The translations under genes and the position numbers were made by a program. From NCBI GenBank assembly GCA_011192015.1, contig DUET01000097.1, forward strand, positions 1 to 37,894: DNA of 37,894 nucleotides. Direction: 5' to 3'. Shown here piece by piece: positions 1 to 8,005 of this stretch (the first letter of the stretch is position 1; the number at the start of each line of letters is the position of its first letter). The notes under the pieces are model-generated. The model had not been told where the DNA came from. It saw only the letters and a list, made by a program, of their open reading frames with translations, and searched no databases. This DNA comes from Anaerolineae bacterium. Lineage in GTDB: Bacteria; Chloroflexota; Anaerolineae; Anaerolineales; E44-bin32.

Positions 1-96
1 GGCGCCGCGCGCAGCCGATTATCAAACTCCAGTTGCCTTGCACCGCCGCTCATCCCGCAGCCTTAAATAGTTGACTAGCATATGTTGATCAATGTG

Positions 97-138
97 CTTT
101 TAAGCCCAAGGTTACAGGTTCGATTCCTGTACGGCGCA
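97..138 (+). pseudogene. 3' half of a Lys-type tRNA (attachment-site-like remnant)
   Basis: The segment begins with a CTTTTAA anticodon loop (anticodon TTT, Lys), followed by a variable region, a perfect T-arm (ACAGG at 114-118, TTCGATT loop, CCTGT at 126-130) and an acceptor 3' strand ACGGCGC with discriminator A at 138. No CCA is encoded. The preceding bases do not pair with the anticodon 3' strand GCCCA and contain no D-arm, so the 5' half is missing. A break exactly at the anticodon loop is what tyrosine recombinases leave when they integrate into a tRNA gene; the element and the intact tRNA would then lie to the left of the window. I see nothing else in bases 1-96. The initial GCGCCG (2-7) could pair with the acceptor strand but lies too far away for a normal tRNA. 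Confidence 0.6.
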
Positions 139-149
139 TAAATGCAGAG

Positions 150-177
150 CCACCCCAGTAGCTGGTTGGGGTGGTTT
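150..177 (+). terminator. Hairpin terminator after the tRNA remnant
   Basis: CCACCCCA (150-157) pairs with TGGGGTGG (167-174) and is followed by TTT. It could end transcription coming through the tRNA remnant. The tail is short, so termination may be weak. Confidence 0.5.
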
Positions 178-235
178 GCGTAATAAGGTCACAGGCTCCG
201 TCTGGGGATCTTCGACTTCCAGGGATCTGTCGAAC

Positions 236-646
236 CTATGCGCCGCCCATGGCCATGATCGCCGCGGCCAGGGCAACGGCGACAACGGCGCAGATGCACA
301 CGATCGCCAGGCTTATCGCTATGAAGAGCCACACATTCCTCGACTTTGACTTCGCGGGTTCGGCAGCCTCAAGCCTGAAAGCCGCTGATTCCGTGGACGC
401 AAGAAAGTCGCGGAACTGGCCGATGTATTCATCGCGAATCTTCAAAATGAAGGCCTCATCCATGCCTCGCGAGGCTTGCAGGGCGATTTCAACCGCCTCC
501 GCCACGGGATCATTGGCAGCTATGAGCAGGTATTTGATCTCCTCCAGGGCTTGGACTGTCTCCGCACCAGTATCGCATTTCAGGAGCATCTGCAGGCAGG
601 TATCTGTAAGCTCACGCTGCTGCTGCAGTGTATCCTTGAGTGTCAT
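236..646 (-). CDS. Small tail-anchored membrane protein, unknown function
   Basis: I do not recognise the family. The 136-residue product begins MTLKDTLQQQ and has a charged, mostly helical N-terminal part of about 105 residues. It ends in one hydrophobic segment (VWLFIAISLAIVCICAVVAV region) and a short Ala/Met/Gly tail, so it should be anchored by its C-terminus with the bulk in the cytoplasm. The start at 646 is preferred because GGAGAGGAG lies just upstream; the open frame continues further 5' but that part only shadows the methyltransferase gene. The start is 50 bp after the stop of that gene on the same strand, so it is probably the last gene of that operon. Confidence 0.7.
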   Translation of the reverse strand: MTLKDTLQQQRELTDTCLQMLLKCDTGAETVQALEEIKYLLIAANDPVAEAVEIALQASRGMDEAFILKIRDEYIGQFRDFLASTESAAFRLEAAEPAKSKSRNVWLFIAISLAIVCICAVVAVALAAAIMAMGGA

Positions 647-696
647 TTCACGGCTCCTCTCTCCATTCCTTGCCCGTCGCATAGCCGCCGTTTCCA

Positions 697-2088
697 CTAG
701 CTTCTTCCAGCAGGGATTCTCTCCATGTGGTAGAGGATGCGGGGTGAATCCTCGAGCGCTTCGGTTCCCACGATCCGGAAGTAGGCTCCAAAGGCGGCCT
801 CGAAGCCCTGTTGGTGATAGTCGGGGAAGATGTCCTTCCGGTTCTTGAGCATCAGTTCGACCTGCGGATCGGATTTGGGCACGAATTCGGTCACCACGTG
901 CGTGCCGAGCCTTGCCAGCAGGCGGGCGACCTTCTGCATCGGAACGTTCGCTCCGATCACGATGTGGTGCAGCAGCGCCAGGGCAAAGATCAAATCCGCC
1001 GGACCGCGCTCGAGCAGCGCGGATCGCTCCGCATTCTCCCAACCGATCGGCGGGGAGGGATTGAGCATGTCGATCACCAGCGGAAGGATGTTGGGCTCTT
1101 CTTTCGCTGCCACCTCCCGGCTGAGTTTATCCATGCTGGCATGGTCGCTGTCGAACGCCACCACGCTCGCCCCGCGGTTGGCCGCAAGCCAGCTGTAGGT
1201 GCCGATGTTCGCCCCCAGATCCCAAACCGTCGCCGGTCGGACGGCCTCCAGACATGCCTCGGCGAATCTCTTCTTCTTGAGCCGGTCCGCTTCACTATAG
1301 AGGCAGATGTCCTCATAACCTTCCCAATCGGTCTGGTACCGGGGCGGTTTGATCCGTTCCACGGTTCTTCTCAGGTTGTCGACCAGGGGCACCAAGCTGG
1401 TACGGGTCGGCTGGACCTGCCCGATTTCCCGCGGCGCGGTCCTGGCGCGCCTGTCGACGCTGGCATGCAGAAAGAGATGCATCAGCAAACCGGCGGAAAG
1501 CCTTGCCTTCAACGGCAGGAGACCGCATCCCAGATCCAGAGGGATGCCGTCCTCGAAGCGCACCAGCAGCGCGCTGAGCCGTGGGTCGCAGTAGCTCATC
1601 AGTGCAAGCGGCATCAGGAAATGCTGACAGAATTGCCTGTAACCAGGCCACAGCATCCCTTCCTCATAGCGCATGAAGGAAAGGGTGTCGATCAGAATCG
1701 GCCGGCCGCGGTGAAACTGCATGTTGTAGCTGTTGCAGTCCTTGAGCATCATGCCGTGGGCGAGCGCCGTTTCCATGATTTCCAGGGAGGTGGCTGCGGC
1801 CGCCTGCAACTGGCTGAAGCTCCACTCGTAGGCGTAGGAGATGAAGGTCACCTGCTCTGGGGCGATGACTTTGTAGGCCGAAGGTGTTGCTTGAAGGGCT
1901 GGCGGGGATTCCTGGTGGGGGATGAGCAGTCCGCGATCGATGAGCGCTTCATAGAGGCCCGACTCCATCAGATGCTCGTAATCCTCCGCGTAGGAAGGAT
2001 TGATCTGCCTCAGGATCTGGCCGTTCTTCTGAAAGATGAAGCCGTCCGGATCGCGGTAGGAGGCCTCATGGGCTTCCGGATTCGTCAT
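697..2088 (-). CDS. Two-part class I SAM-dependent methyltransferase (NoeA-like)
   Basis: The 463-residue protein has a Rossmann methyltransferase domain in its C-terminal third. The SAM-binding motif I is VWDLGANIGTYS (288-299), followed by an acidic strand end (VVAFDSD) and a post-motif LALLHH segment. The N-terminal ~280 residues are not a methyltransferase; they contain LKDCNSYNMQF...PILIDTLSF (about 115-138), which resembles the catalytic loop and metal-binding Asp of APH/kinase-like folds. The overall plan recalls NoeA-type methyltransferases that modify surface or signalling glycans, but the substrate cannot be read from the sequence. The gene overlaps the small membrane protein gene upstream by 23 bp, implying coupled translation. 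Confidence 0.75.
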   Translation of the reverse strand: MTNPEAHEASYRDPDGFIFQKNGQILRQINPSYAEDYEHLMESGLYEALIDRGLLIPHQESPPALQATPSAYKVIAPEQVTFISYAYEWSFSQLQAAAATSLEIMETALAHGMMLKDCNSYNMQFHRGRPILIDTLSFMRYEEGMLWPGYRQFCQHFLMPLALMSYCDPRLSALLVRFEDGIPLDLGCGLLPLKARLSAGLLMHLFLHASVDRRARTAPREIGQVQPTRTSLVPLVDNLRRTVERIKPPRYQTDWEGYEDICLYSEADRLKKKRFAEACLEAVRPATVWDLGANIGTYSWLAANRGASVVAFDSDHASMDKLSREVAAKEEPNILPLVIDMLNPSPPIGWENAERSALLERGPADLIFALALLHHIVIGANVPMQKVARLLARLGTHVVTEFVPKSDPQVELMLKNRKDIFPDYHQQGFEAAFGAYFRIVGTEALEDSPRILYHMERIPAGRS

Positions 2089-2308
2089 CGTCCCCGTTCC
2101 TTCTTCGGAGGATTCTTCGTGAAATCCGGGAAAAGGTCTTCATCCAGAACTGCTTGGTGAAATACAGAATGCTCAAGAACGCGGCGATGGCGGCCTGGAT
2201 GATCAGACTTCCCGTCCCAGGATCCAGGTACATGAGCACGACACCAAGGAGCGCTGGCTGGACCCAATCCTCATCATGCAGTTGGTTGGAAATTTCCTTC
2301 CTTCTCAT
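2066..2308 (-). CDS. Small membrane protein with MYLDPGTGS motif
   Basis: The 80-residue protein has one transmembrane helix (about 33-50) followed by an Arg/Lys-rich, probably cytoplasmic tail. The MYLDPGTGSLIIQA segment at residue 26 is a recurrent small-protein signature, in my recollection often found beside membrane sulfatases and methyltransferases. Translation could start at that Met (2233), giving 55 residues. I keep 2308 because GAGGAGAAGAAGGGG directly precedes it, while the inner ATG lacks a good ribosome site. It lies between the sulfatase-like gene and the methyltransferase, overlapping the latter. The role is unknown; scaffolding a membrane complex is only a guess. Confidence 0.65.
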   Translation of the reverse strand: MRRKEISNQLHDEDWVQPALLGVVLMYLDPGTGSLIIQAAIAAFLSILYFTKQFWMKTFSRISRRILRRRNGDDDESGSP

Positions 2309-2409
2309 TCCCCTTCTTCTCCTCTATGCGTGAACGTGATCGGCAGAACCCGATATCCTGCATCCGTGATGAAGGGACTCGACAAGCATGATCATCCATC
2401 ATAATGCGG

Positions 2410-4047
2410 CTAATCCCCCTTGGGAAATTCGACCCATTCCATGTCCTCTACGACCAGCTCATCCCCTATGGAGATGAAGCTATCGTCCGGCAGATAGGGG
2501 ATCTGTCCATCAAAATAGGCGTTCAGGATCATTCGGAATGTGTTTACAGGGGAGAGCGCGGCCTCGATTTCGGATGCATCCACGCCGGGAAGATAGCGTG
2601 CGTTCAGGATGGAAAACGCAATGCGCATGTCCTCGCAGATGGCAGTCTCCATGTTGCATTTCCATCGTGTTCCATGGTCCCCCTGCAGAATGAGTATCGT
2701 TGGTCGGGGGGAAGTTGTCAGTAAACTCTCGATGATGCCCTTCAATCTCTCATTGAGGAAGGCGGTCTGGCCTGCAAATCCCTCCCGGTATTCATCCAGG
2801 CTGCCGGGGAAGGCGCCGGCATCATCCAGGCCGAAAGGCCTTTGCGGGAGGGTGATCTCCCCATTTGAATCGAATACGAACGGCGGATGTGGGGAGAGGA
2901 TATGGGCGATGACAAACAAGGGCGCGTCCGCCGTGCCAAGGGTTGCAAGGTTGCGGAGGGTATCGAGCGTCTGGTCGATCCTGTGGATGTGGGAGGTGTA
3001 GGTCGGTGCGTAGATCGAATGCGCCTCGCTGTCAAGAAAGGGGACCAGGTAGGAGTAGAGCGTCCACGGAAGCATGCTGTTTTCGAGCGGATTCATCCCA
3101 CTGCCGTCCACGGAATAATACACATCGGCATCGTATACATCGGAGTAGAAGAATCCGGACGAGAAGGCAACGGTTTGGTATCCAAATTGAGATAAAATGC
3201 GGCGGATCGCGCTTTGACGCACTGACCGCGAGAGGCCGAAACCATCCAGTTTCTCGACCTCGGACCGCCCCGCAAGATCATGGATGTAGTCCATGTTCAG
3301 CGTTGAAGCGATCGAGAATGTGGATCGATAGTAATTGCTCAACGCGTCATTGTTGACGAGGAAGCCCCGATATTCAAGATACCCCAGAAAGCCTGCATTG
3401 CTATAATCGAACTCTTGCTGAAGGCTTTCCATGCCAGGGTAGGAGTCGAGAACGAGGTAGTAGATGTCGGGAAGTGGATCCGGGGGGGAGAGCGCATCGA
3501 CGTCGTCCGCCGAGATGCCTGTGGGGTTGACGGTGATTTCTTCCGAAGCAAGCCTGGTGCCGATGATTCGGATGAACGAGCCGATGAAGATGGTCAGAGT
3601 GAAAATGTTGAGGATCGCCAACCATTTCTCAACAGCCCTTGGGCGTTGCTTGAGACCCTGGCTCAGCATCAAAAGAAGAAGGATCTGGATGGCAAGTGTC
3701 AACCCGCAAATCAGCTGCTGCCTCAACTGTTCGATGGGCAGTTCTCCCGAGATGGGCCCGAATCGGTTTGAGAATTTGTTGATTGCCGTGAATAGCTGAC
3801 CTGAATACAGAAACAGAACAGCGATGAGGGAGGCCATCACCATTCCAAGCTGCGGGTTTCTGAAGAGGCGCTGGCAGATGAAGGCAAGGCTCAGGGCGAA
3901 AAGGGTGATCAAGAGAAACGGACGCAGAATCCATGCCGGCTTGGTCTTTTCAATATTCGTGCTTACGATCACGGATAACGGAGTGAGAGCAACCAATACT
4001 GGTTGCAAATAATTCCACATTGTCAACTTCAGCGCTTGCTTGGGCAT
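2410..4047 (-). CDS. Membrane-anchored sulfatase/alkaline-phosphatase superfamily protein
   Basis: The 545-residue protein starts with about five hydrophobic segments (roughly 12-30, 40-58, 68-88, 112-130, 142-160), then an extracytoplasmic catalytic domain. That domain opens with PDIYYLVLDSYPG (metal-ligand Asp201), contains HILSPHPPFVFD, and has the superfamily's late metal site as LQGDHGTRWK (Asp457-His458). This is the layout of LTA-synthase-like and phosphoethanolamine-transferase-like enzymes, which hydrolyse or transfer phosphate or sulfate groups on envelope polymers. The donor and acceptor cannot be assigned. AGAGGG lies 7 bases before the ATG. It appears to be the first gene of the minus-strand operon running to position 236. 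Confidence 0.75.
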   Translation of the reverse strand: MPKQALKLTMWNYLQPVLVALTPLSVIVSTNIEKTKPAWILRPFLLITLFALSLAFICQRLFRNPQLGMVMASLIAVLFLYSGQLFTAINKFSNRFGPISGELPIEQLRQQLICGLTLAIQILLLLMLSQGLKQRPRAVEKWLAILNIFTLTIFIGSFIRIIGTRLASEEITVNPTGISADDVDALSPPDPLPDIYYLVLDSYPGMESLQQEFDYSNAGFLGYLEYRGFLVNNDALSNYYRSTFSIASTLNMDYIHDLAGRSEVEKLDGFGLSRSVRQSAIRRILSQFGYQTVAFSSGFFYSDVYDADVYYSVDGSGMNPLENSMLPWTLYSYLVPFLDSEAHSIYAPTYTSHIHRIDQTLDTLRNLATLGTADAPLFVIAHILSPHPPFVFDSNGEITLPQRPFGLDDAGAFPGSLDEYREGFAGQTAFLNERLKGIIESLLTTSPRPTILILQGDHGTRWKCNMETAICEDMRIAFSILNARYLPGVDASEIEAALSPVNTFRMILNAYFDGQIPYLPDDSFISIGDELVVEDMEWVEFPKGD

Positions 4048-4131
4048 AGGAACCCTCTGAGATCCCGAGTGTTTCCACTTTCGATGACATGCAAGATCTA
4101 GACCTGAGCAACGCTAGACCGAATGGCAGCC

Positions 4132-4159
4132 ATTATACAATTACGGGGGGCCATCGCAA
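4132..4159 (-). promoter_or_regulatory. Promoter for the sulfatase-superfamily operon
   Basis: On the minus strand TTGCGA (4154-4159) and a perfect TATAAT (4132-4137) are separated by 16 bp. The start codon is about 85 bp downstream. Confidence 0.5.
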
Positions 4160-4250
4160 CCACCGGTTCCATCAGACCGGAACGACGGCACATAAATGGA
4201 CTGCATTTCCGAGCGCATTCGTACCCGCGCGAGCATGAGGTTATCAGCCG

Positions 4251-5159
4251 ATGGAGCCCGACGCCTTCGATCCCAACGAGCATCGACCAGCCTGTGAACG
4301 CTATCTCAGCCGCATCCTGCGAGGCAAGGTCCGGTTGGTGCATGCCGAATTGCTGATGAAGAGCACGCGGCAGGCTCCCTGGCGCCTCGATGTGGAGATC
4401 GAGGGAACCAGGCGAAGCTATGTGTTGCGGCTGGACTCGAGAAGCAGTGACCATGAATACACCGTGCTGCGCGCGCTGGAGGCCGTCCCCCTGCCGACTC
4501 CACGTGCTTACGGTTGGGATCCGGACGGCGAGGCGCTGGGCGTGCCCTGCTTCTTCCACGATTTCATCGAGGGCCAATCGCTGAAAGAGCCGATGCTCGC
4601 TGCCGAAGGTTGGGCTGAGGATCTGTATCTCGACACAGTCTGTGCGCTGCAGGAAATCTCACGCAAGCAGCTTGCCTCCATCGAAGATCGCTTGCAGGAA
4701 GAGGAGACTGCAAAGGGCTGCCTCGAAACTGCCTATGAGCACTTCAAGACCGACCCCCATCCGCTGGCGGATCGGGTGTATGCACGCCTGAGGGGCTCCA
4801 TGCCCGAAGCGCCTGCGGCGCGATTCAGCAACGGCGACTTGTGGCTGGACAACATCATCGTTCGGGAGAGGAAGCTGGCCGGCGTGATCGATTTCGAAAA
4901 CGCGGGTTTCACCGATCCGATCTACGAATTCCTGCTGCCCTTCTTCAACTCGCCCGAGCTTCGCGGAAGGGGGATCGAGGAACGCTACTGCCTGCTCATG
5001 GGTTTCGATCCTGCCGTGCTGCCCTGGTACCGCGGCCTCGAGCTCTTCGACACCTGGCACTGGGTTGCGAAAACGGGAAAGCCCTTCGAGCAGTACACGT
5101 CCGAGGTGTTGCAGGAGGCTCTGGAACGCTGGCTTGTGCAGAACGCAGCCCGGCACTGA
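4251..5159 (+). CDS. Aminoglycoside phosphotransferase (APH)-family kinase
   Basis: The 302-residue protein has the APH/choline-kinase fold. The catalytic loop reads FSNGDLWLDNIIV (Asp base and Asn metal ligand present; the usual His before Gly-Asp is Asn here) and the second metal Asp is in GVIDFENAGFTDP. A hinge-like FFHDFIEGQSL segment separates the lobes. Such enzymes phosphorylate small hydroxyl compounds, sugars or antibiotics with ATP in the cytoplasm; the substrate is not evident. The gene is on the opposite strand to its neighbours and converges with the carbamoyltransferase gene, sharing a hairpin. A GAGG about 11 bases upstream supports the ATG at 4251. Confidence 0.8.
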   Translation: MEPDAFDPNEHRPACERYLSRILRGKVRLVHAELLMKSTRQAPWRLDVEIEGTRRSYVLRLDSRSSDHEYTVLRALEAVPLPTPRAYGWDPDGEALGVPCFFHDFIEGQSLKEPMLAAEGWAEDLYLDTVCALQEISRKQLASIEDRLQEEETAKGCLETAYEHFKTDPHPLADRVYARLRGSMPEAPAARFSNGDLWLDNIIVRERKLAGVIDFENAGFTDPIYEFLLPFFNSPELRGRGIEERYCLLMGFDPAVLPWYRGLELFDTWHWVAKTGKPFEQYTSEVLQEALERWLVQNAARH

Positions 5160-5200
5160 TAAGCGTTGACGCTCTCTGGCAACCTCCGCCTAGACATGAA

Positions 5201-5230
5201 CGAAGCGCCATCGATGTCGATGGCGCTTCG
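5201..5230. terminator. Bidirectional hairpin between convergent genes
   Basis: A perfect 14-bp inverted repeat (5201-5214 with 5217-5230) lies between the stops of the APH-family gene and the carbamoyltransferase gene. T-tracts are poor on both sides, so pausing or RNA protection is as likely as intrinsic termination. Confidence 0.5.
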
Positions 5231-5254
5231 AGATTCCCGATCGGATTCGAGCTG

Positions 5255-6958
5255 TTATTTCTCTATCAGATAGTCGCCAAGCACGAGCGCATCCAAGCCC
5301 GAGGAGTAGAAGGTACGCAGCGCGTCCTGGGGCGAGCAGACGATGGGTTCGCCCTTGAGGTTGAAGCTCGTGTTCAGCACGACGGGCACGCCCGTCAGCT
5401 TGCGGAAATCGTCGATCAACTCCCAATACAGCGGATTGATTTCCTTGCTCACGGTCTGCAATCTGCCGGTTCCGTCCACGTGCGTGACGGCGGGGATGAC
5501 CTCGTGTTTCTCGGGGCGGATGGGGAACACCCGCTCCATGTAGGGAGCCGGTGCGGCGTCCACGAAGTACTCGTCCATTTGATCCTCCAGGATGGAGGGC
5601 GCAAAGGGTCGGAAGGGTTCGCGGTACTTGACCGTGTTGTTGACCTTGTCCTTCATGCCGGCGTCGCGCGGGTCTGCCAGGATGCTGCGGTTACCGAGGG
5701 CGCGATCTCCGAACTCCAATCGCCCCTGGAACCAGCCCACGATCTTGCCGGCCGCAACCAGCTCGGCGGCTTTCTGGGCCGGATCCTTGATCTCGGCATG
5801 GCGGATTTTCTGCTTCTCGAGAAGGGCGCGGATCTCATCGTTGCTGTAGCCGGGCCCGAGGTAATTGGATGACAAGACGTACCGGCGGGGGCGCTTCCAG
5901 ATCTGATGCTGCATGTAGAACGCCGCTCCCAGAGCGCCGCCGCTGTCATCCGGAACCGGCGGGATGAAGACCTCTTTGAAGGGCGTCTCCTGGAGCACCT
6001 TGCCGTTAGCGACGGAATTGTAGACCACGCCTCCAGCCAGCACGAGCTGATCCAATCCGGTCAATTCGTGCAGTTTGCGCAGGAGATGGAAGTAGATTTC
6101 CTCCGTGGCGCGCTGCGCCGCGGCGGCGAGGTCGTAGTAGTCCTGATTTAATTCGCCGTTGCGCTCATTCGGCTGCAGATCGAGCAGTTCCACCAACTTC
6201 GGAGCGTACATCAGCGGCCGGTGGAATTGGTAGTGGTTGAAGTAGCTCAGGTCGAGCTCGAAGCCGCCATCGTCCTTGAGGTGGAAGGTTGATTGCAATT
6301 GCTTGTAGTAGCGATCCGGATCCCCGTAGGAGCTGGCGCCCATCAGCTTCCACTCGTCGTTGTCGGGGCGGAAGCCGATGAACTCCGTCATGGCGGAGTA
6401 GAAGGAACCCAGGCTGTGCGGGAATTCCTGGGTCCAAAGGGTGCGGAACTGATTGTCCTTGCCTTCCGCGAACAGCACGCAGTCCTTCTCGCCGAAGCCG
6501 TCGATGGTCATGATGGCGGCGCGCTCGAAGGGTGAGAAGAAGAACGTGGCAGCATGGGAGAGGTGATGCGTGACGTAGAAGATTCTCAGCTTGCTCGCGT
6601 CCATGAATTCGATGATCTGCTCGGAAAGCAGCGCCGAGTTGTCTTCCTTCAGGGTCATCAGGTAGTTGGGCACGCTGTAGAAAAATTCGCCCATGTAGCG
6701 CGAACGCAGCGATTGTGCCAGGCTGAACTGCTCCAGGTTGATGGCCGGATTCCAGGCCACGGCGAAGGCATCGACATCTTCAACGGTCAGCCCCGCCAGG
6801 CGAAGCCCCTCACGCACGCCCTGGATGGGGAAGAGGCGCGTGCGTTTCTGGCGGATGAGCCGCTCCTCTTCAACGGCGAACTCCACCTTGCCATCCAGCA
6901 AAACCGCTGAGGATGTGTTGTATCCAATCGACAATCCGACGATCGCGTCCTTGGCCAT
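5255..6958 (-). CDS. Carbamoyltransferase, NodU/CmcH/TobZ family
   Basis: The 567-residue protein matches the family's usual length and two-domain plan. The N-terminal Kae1-like domain has GLSIGYNTSSAVLLDG near residue 8, the metal-binding HHLSHAA (131-137) and TIDGFGE (151-157), then LAGGVVYNSVANGK (307-320). The C-terminal domain carries GRLEFGDRALGNRSILADPR (412-431) and LNTSFNLKGEPIV. These enzymes move a carbamoyl group from carbamoyl phosphate, via a carbamoyl-adenylate, onto a hydroxyl of a glycan or secondary metabolite. The neighbours suggest an envelope or exported glycan, but no biosynthetic core is visible. GGGAGG sits 11 bases before the ATG. Confidence 0.9.
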   Translation of the reverse strand: MAKDAIVGLSIGYNTSSAVLLDGKVEFAVEEERLIRQKRTRLFPIQGVREGLRLAGLTVEDVDAFAVAWNPAINLEQFSLAQSLRSRYMGEFFYSVPNYLMTLKEDNSALLSEQIIEFMDASKLRIFYVTHHLSHAATFFFSPFERAAIMTIDGFGEKDCVLFAEGKDNQFRTLWTQEFPHSLGSFYSAMTEFIGFRPDNDEWKLMGASSYGDPDRYYKQLQSTFHLKDDGGFELDLSYFNHYQFHRPLMYAPKLVELLDLQPNERNGELNQDYYDLAAAAQRATEEIYFHLLRKLHELTGLDQLVLAGGVVYNSVANGKVLQETPFKEVFIPPVPDDSGGALGAAFYMQHQIWKRPRRYVLSSNYLGPGYSNDEIRALLEKQKIRHAEIKDPAQKAAELVAAGKIVGWFQGRLEFGDRALGNRSILADPRDAGMKDKVNNTVKYREPFRPFAPSILEDQMDEYFVDAAPAPYMERVFPIRPEKHEVIPAVTHVDGTGRLQTVSKEINPLYWELIDDFRKLTGVPVVLNTSFNLKGEPIVCSPQDALRTFYSSGLDALVLGDYLIEK

Positions 6959-7083
6959 CGATCTATTTGCCTCCCGTGCGGGTAATGATTCTGCGCCCTA
7001 CCAATCTGCCGATCATCCCCCATCGGCTCGTAGGGCATGCAGGTCCGTCTCCCTCCAGCGAGCCATTGCCTTCGGGGGACTGC

Positions 7084-7103
7084 ACAATCTTACTATAGAT
7101 TGT
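7084..7103. promoter_or_regulatory. Operator-like palindrome over the -10 element
   Basis: ACAATCT (7084-7090) and AGATTGT (7097-7103) form a perfect 20-bp dyad with a 6-bp centre covering the -10 box of the carbamoyltransferase promoter. This is a typical position for a dimeric repressor; no regulator gene is adjacent. Confidence 0.45.
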
Positions 7104-7120
7104 CGCCTCGGTGCCTGCAA
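7092..7120 (-). promoter_or_regulatory. Promoter of the carbamoyltransferase gene
   Basis: On the minus strand TTGCAG (7115-7120) and TATAGT (7092-7097) are 17 bp apart. This predicts a leader of about 125 nt. Confidence 0.55.
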
Positions 7121-7212
7121 CCTGGAAGATGCATCGCTCTCGGGATTTCGTAACGAGTGCATAGGTATGTGTTTGGAGCACTTGGAAATCTACCCACTTA
7201 TCAAGCACATTG

Positions 7213-7218
7213 TATAAT
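7213..7218 (+). promoter_or_regulatory. -10 element for the lipoprotein gene at 7242
   Basis: A perfect TATAAT lies 23 bp before the ATG. No matching -35 was found at 16-18 bp, so the call rests on the -10 alone. Confidence 0.35.
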
Positions 7219-7241
7219 CAATACCAGACGAACTTTGGTGA

Positions 7242-7853
7242 ATGCTCATGTTTGTAAAACGAATGATTCCATTCTTGGTTCTGGTTCTGCTGCTGGCTGG
7301 CTGCGGTACTCAACCTGCTGTTACCCCGACAGGCTCCGAGACCCAACCGACCGAACCTCCTGCACCCAGCGATGAAACCCCGCTGGAATGGCTGGGCAGC
7401 GCAGCATTCCTGCCCGCGCCGCAGGAAGCCCCCTCCGTCATCCCTTCCAATCTCCCCGAAGGCTTTGTCATCCTCGGTGATGAACCTGCTGGATTCACGG
7501 AGGCCACGTTGCCGTCTGGCAACATTGGCTATAGCATGGAGTGGTCCTTCGAAAAGCCGACTGGAGACCAGGTCAACACGGAAGATCAAATCACGGTGTC
7601 CCTGTGGGCGTATGCCCTACCTGAAGGCCGAGGCGAGCATCTCGAGATCCTCGCTGAGCAGGGTTACACCTGGGCGTTCTACGAGCTGGACGGGCATACG
7701 ATCGTTCGATATCACCGTGTGAGCGTGGATGGGCGTATGTGGATCTCAGGACCCTACTTGGTCGTGATCTATTCCGGCTTGGACGTCTCCGAGATCGGTC
7801 CCTGGGTGGACACTTTCGCCAGCTTGTACCTGGAGATGTTCCCGCCGCAGTGA
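7242..7853 (+). CDS. Lipoprotein of unknown function
   Basis: The 203-residue product has a lipoprotein signal peptide with lipobox LLAGC (Cys21), then a short Pro/Thr/Glu-rich spacer and a globular domain of about 150 residues. It should be lipid-anchored on the outer face of the cytoplasmic membrane. The domain is rich in Trp/Tyr and aromatic strands (GYSMEWSFEKP, ISGPYLVVIYSG) with no catalytic motif I recognise. It is a single gene, divergent from the carbamoyltransferase. A second in-frame ATG at 7248 is equally possible as the start. Confidence 0.75.
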   Translation: MLMFVKRMIPFLVLVLLLAGCGTQPAVTPTGSETQPTEPPAPSDETPLEWLGSAAFLPAPQEAPSVIPSNLPEGFVILGDEPAGFTEATLPSGNIGYSMEWSFEKPTGDQVNTEDQITVSLWAYALPEGRGEHLEILAEQGYTWAFYELDGHTIVRYHRVSVDGRMWISGPYLVVIYSGLDVSEIGPWVDTFASLYLEMFPPQ

Positions 7854-8005
7854 TCGAGTGGCCCAGTGGGCTGCGAGCATCCATTCATCAAAGGCGGATC
7901 CTATCGAGTGTGCATGCGTGAGGATTGTTTCTGCATGTTCAGGCTGTTGACCGTTCCGCATGCGTGGTTATTGACTCATTCTTTGGAGAGCAGAACAGAG
8001 CCCTG

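Noticed and set aside
1-138. Complete tRNA with a short intron, pairing GCGCCG (2-7) with the acceptor 3' strand
   Set aside because: The span is 137 nt, there is no D-arm, no partner for the anticodon 3' strand, and bacterial tRNA introns are group I introns of 200 nt or more. A tRNA 3' remnant fits better.
811-2160. Plus-strand open frame of 449 codons opposite the methyltransferase gene
   Set aside because: Shadow of the real gene; low-complexity Arg/His/Gly content and no recognisable domain.
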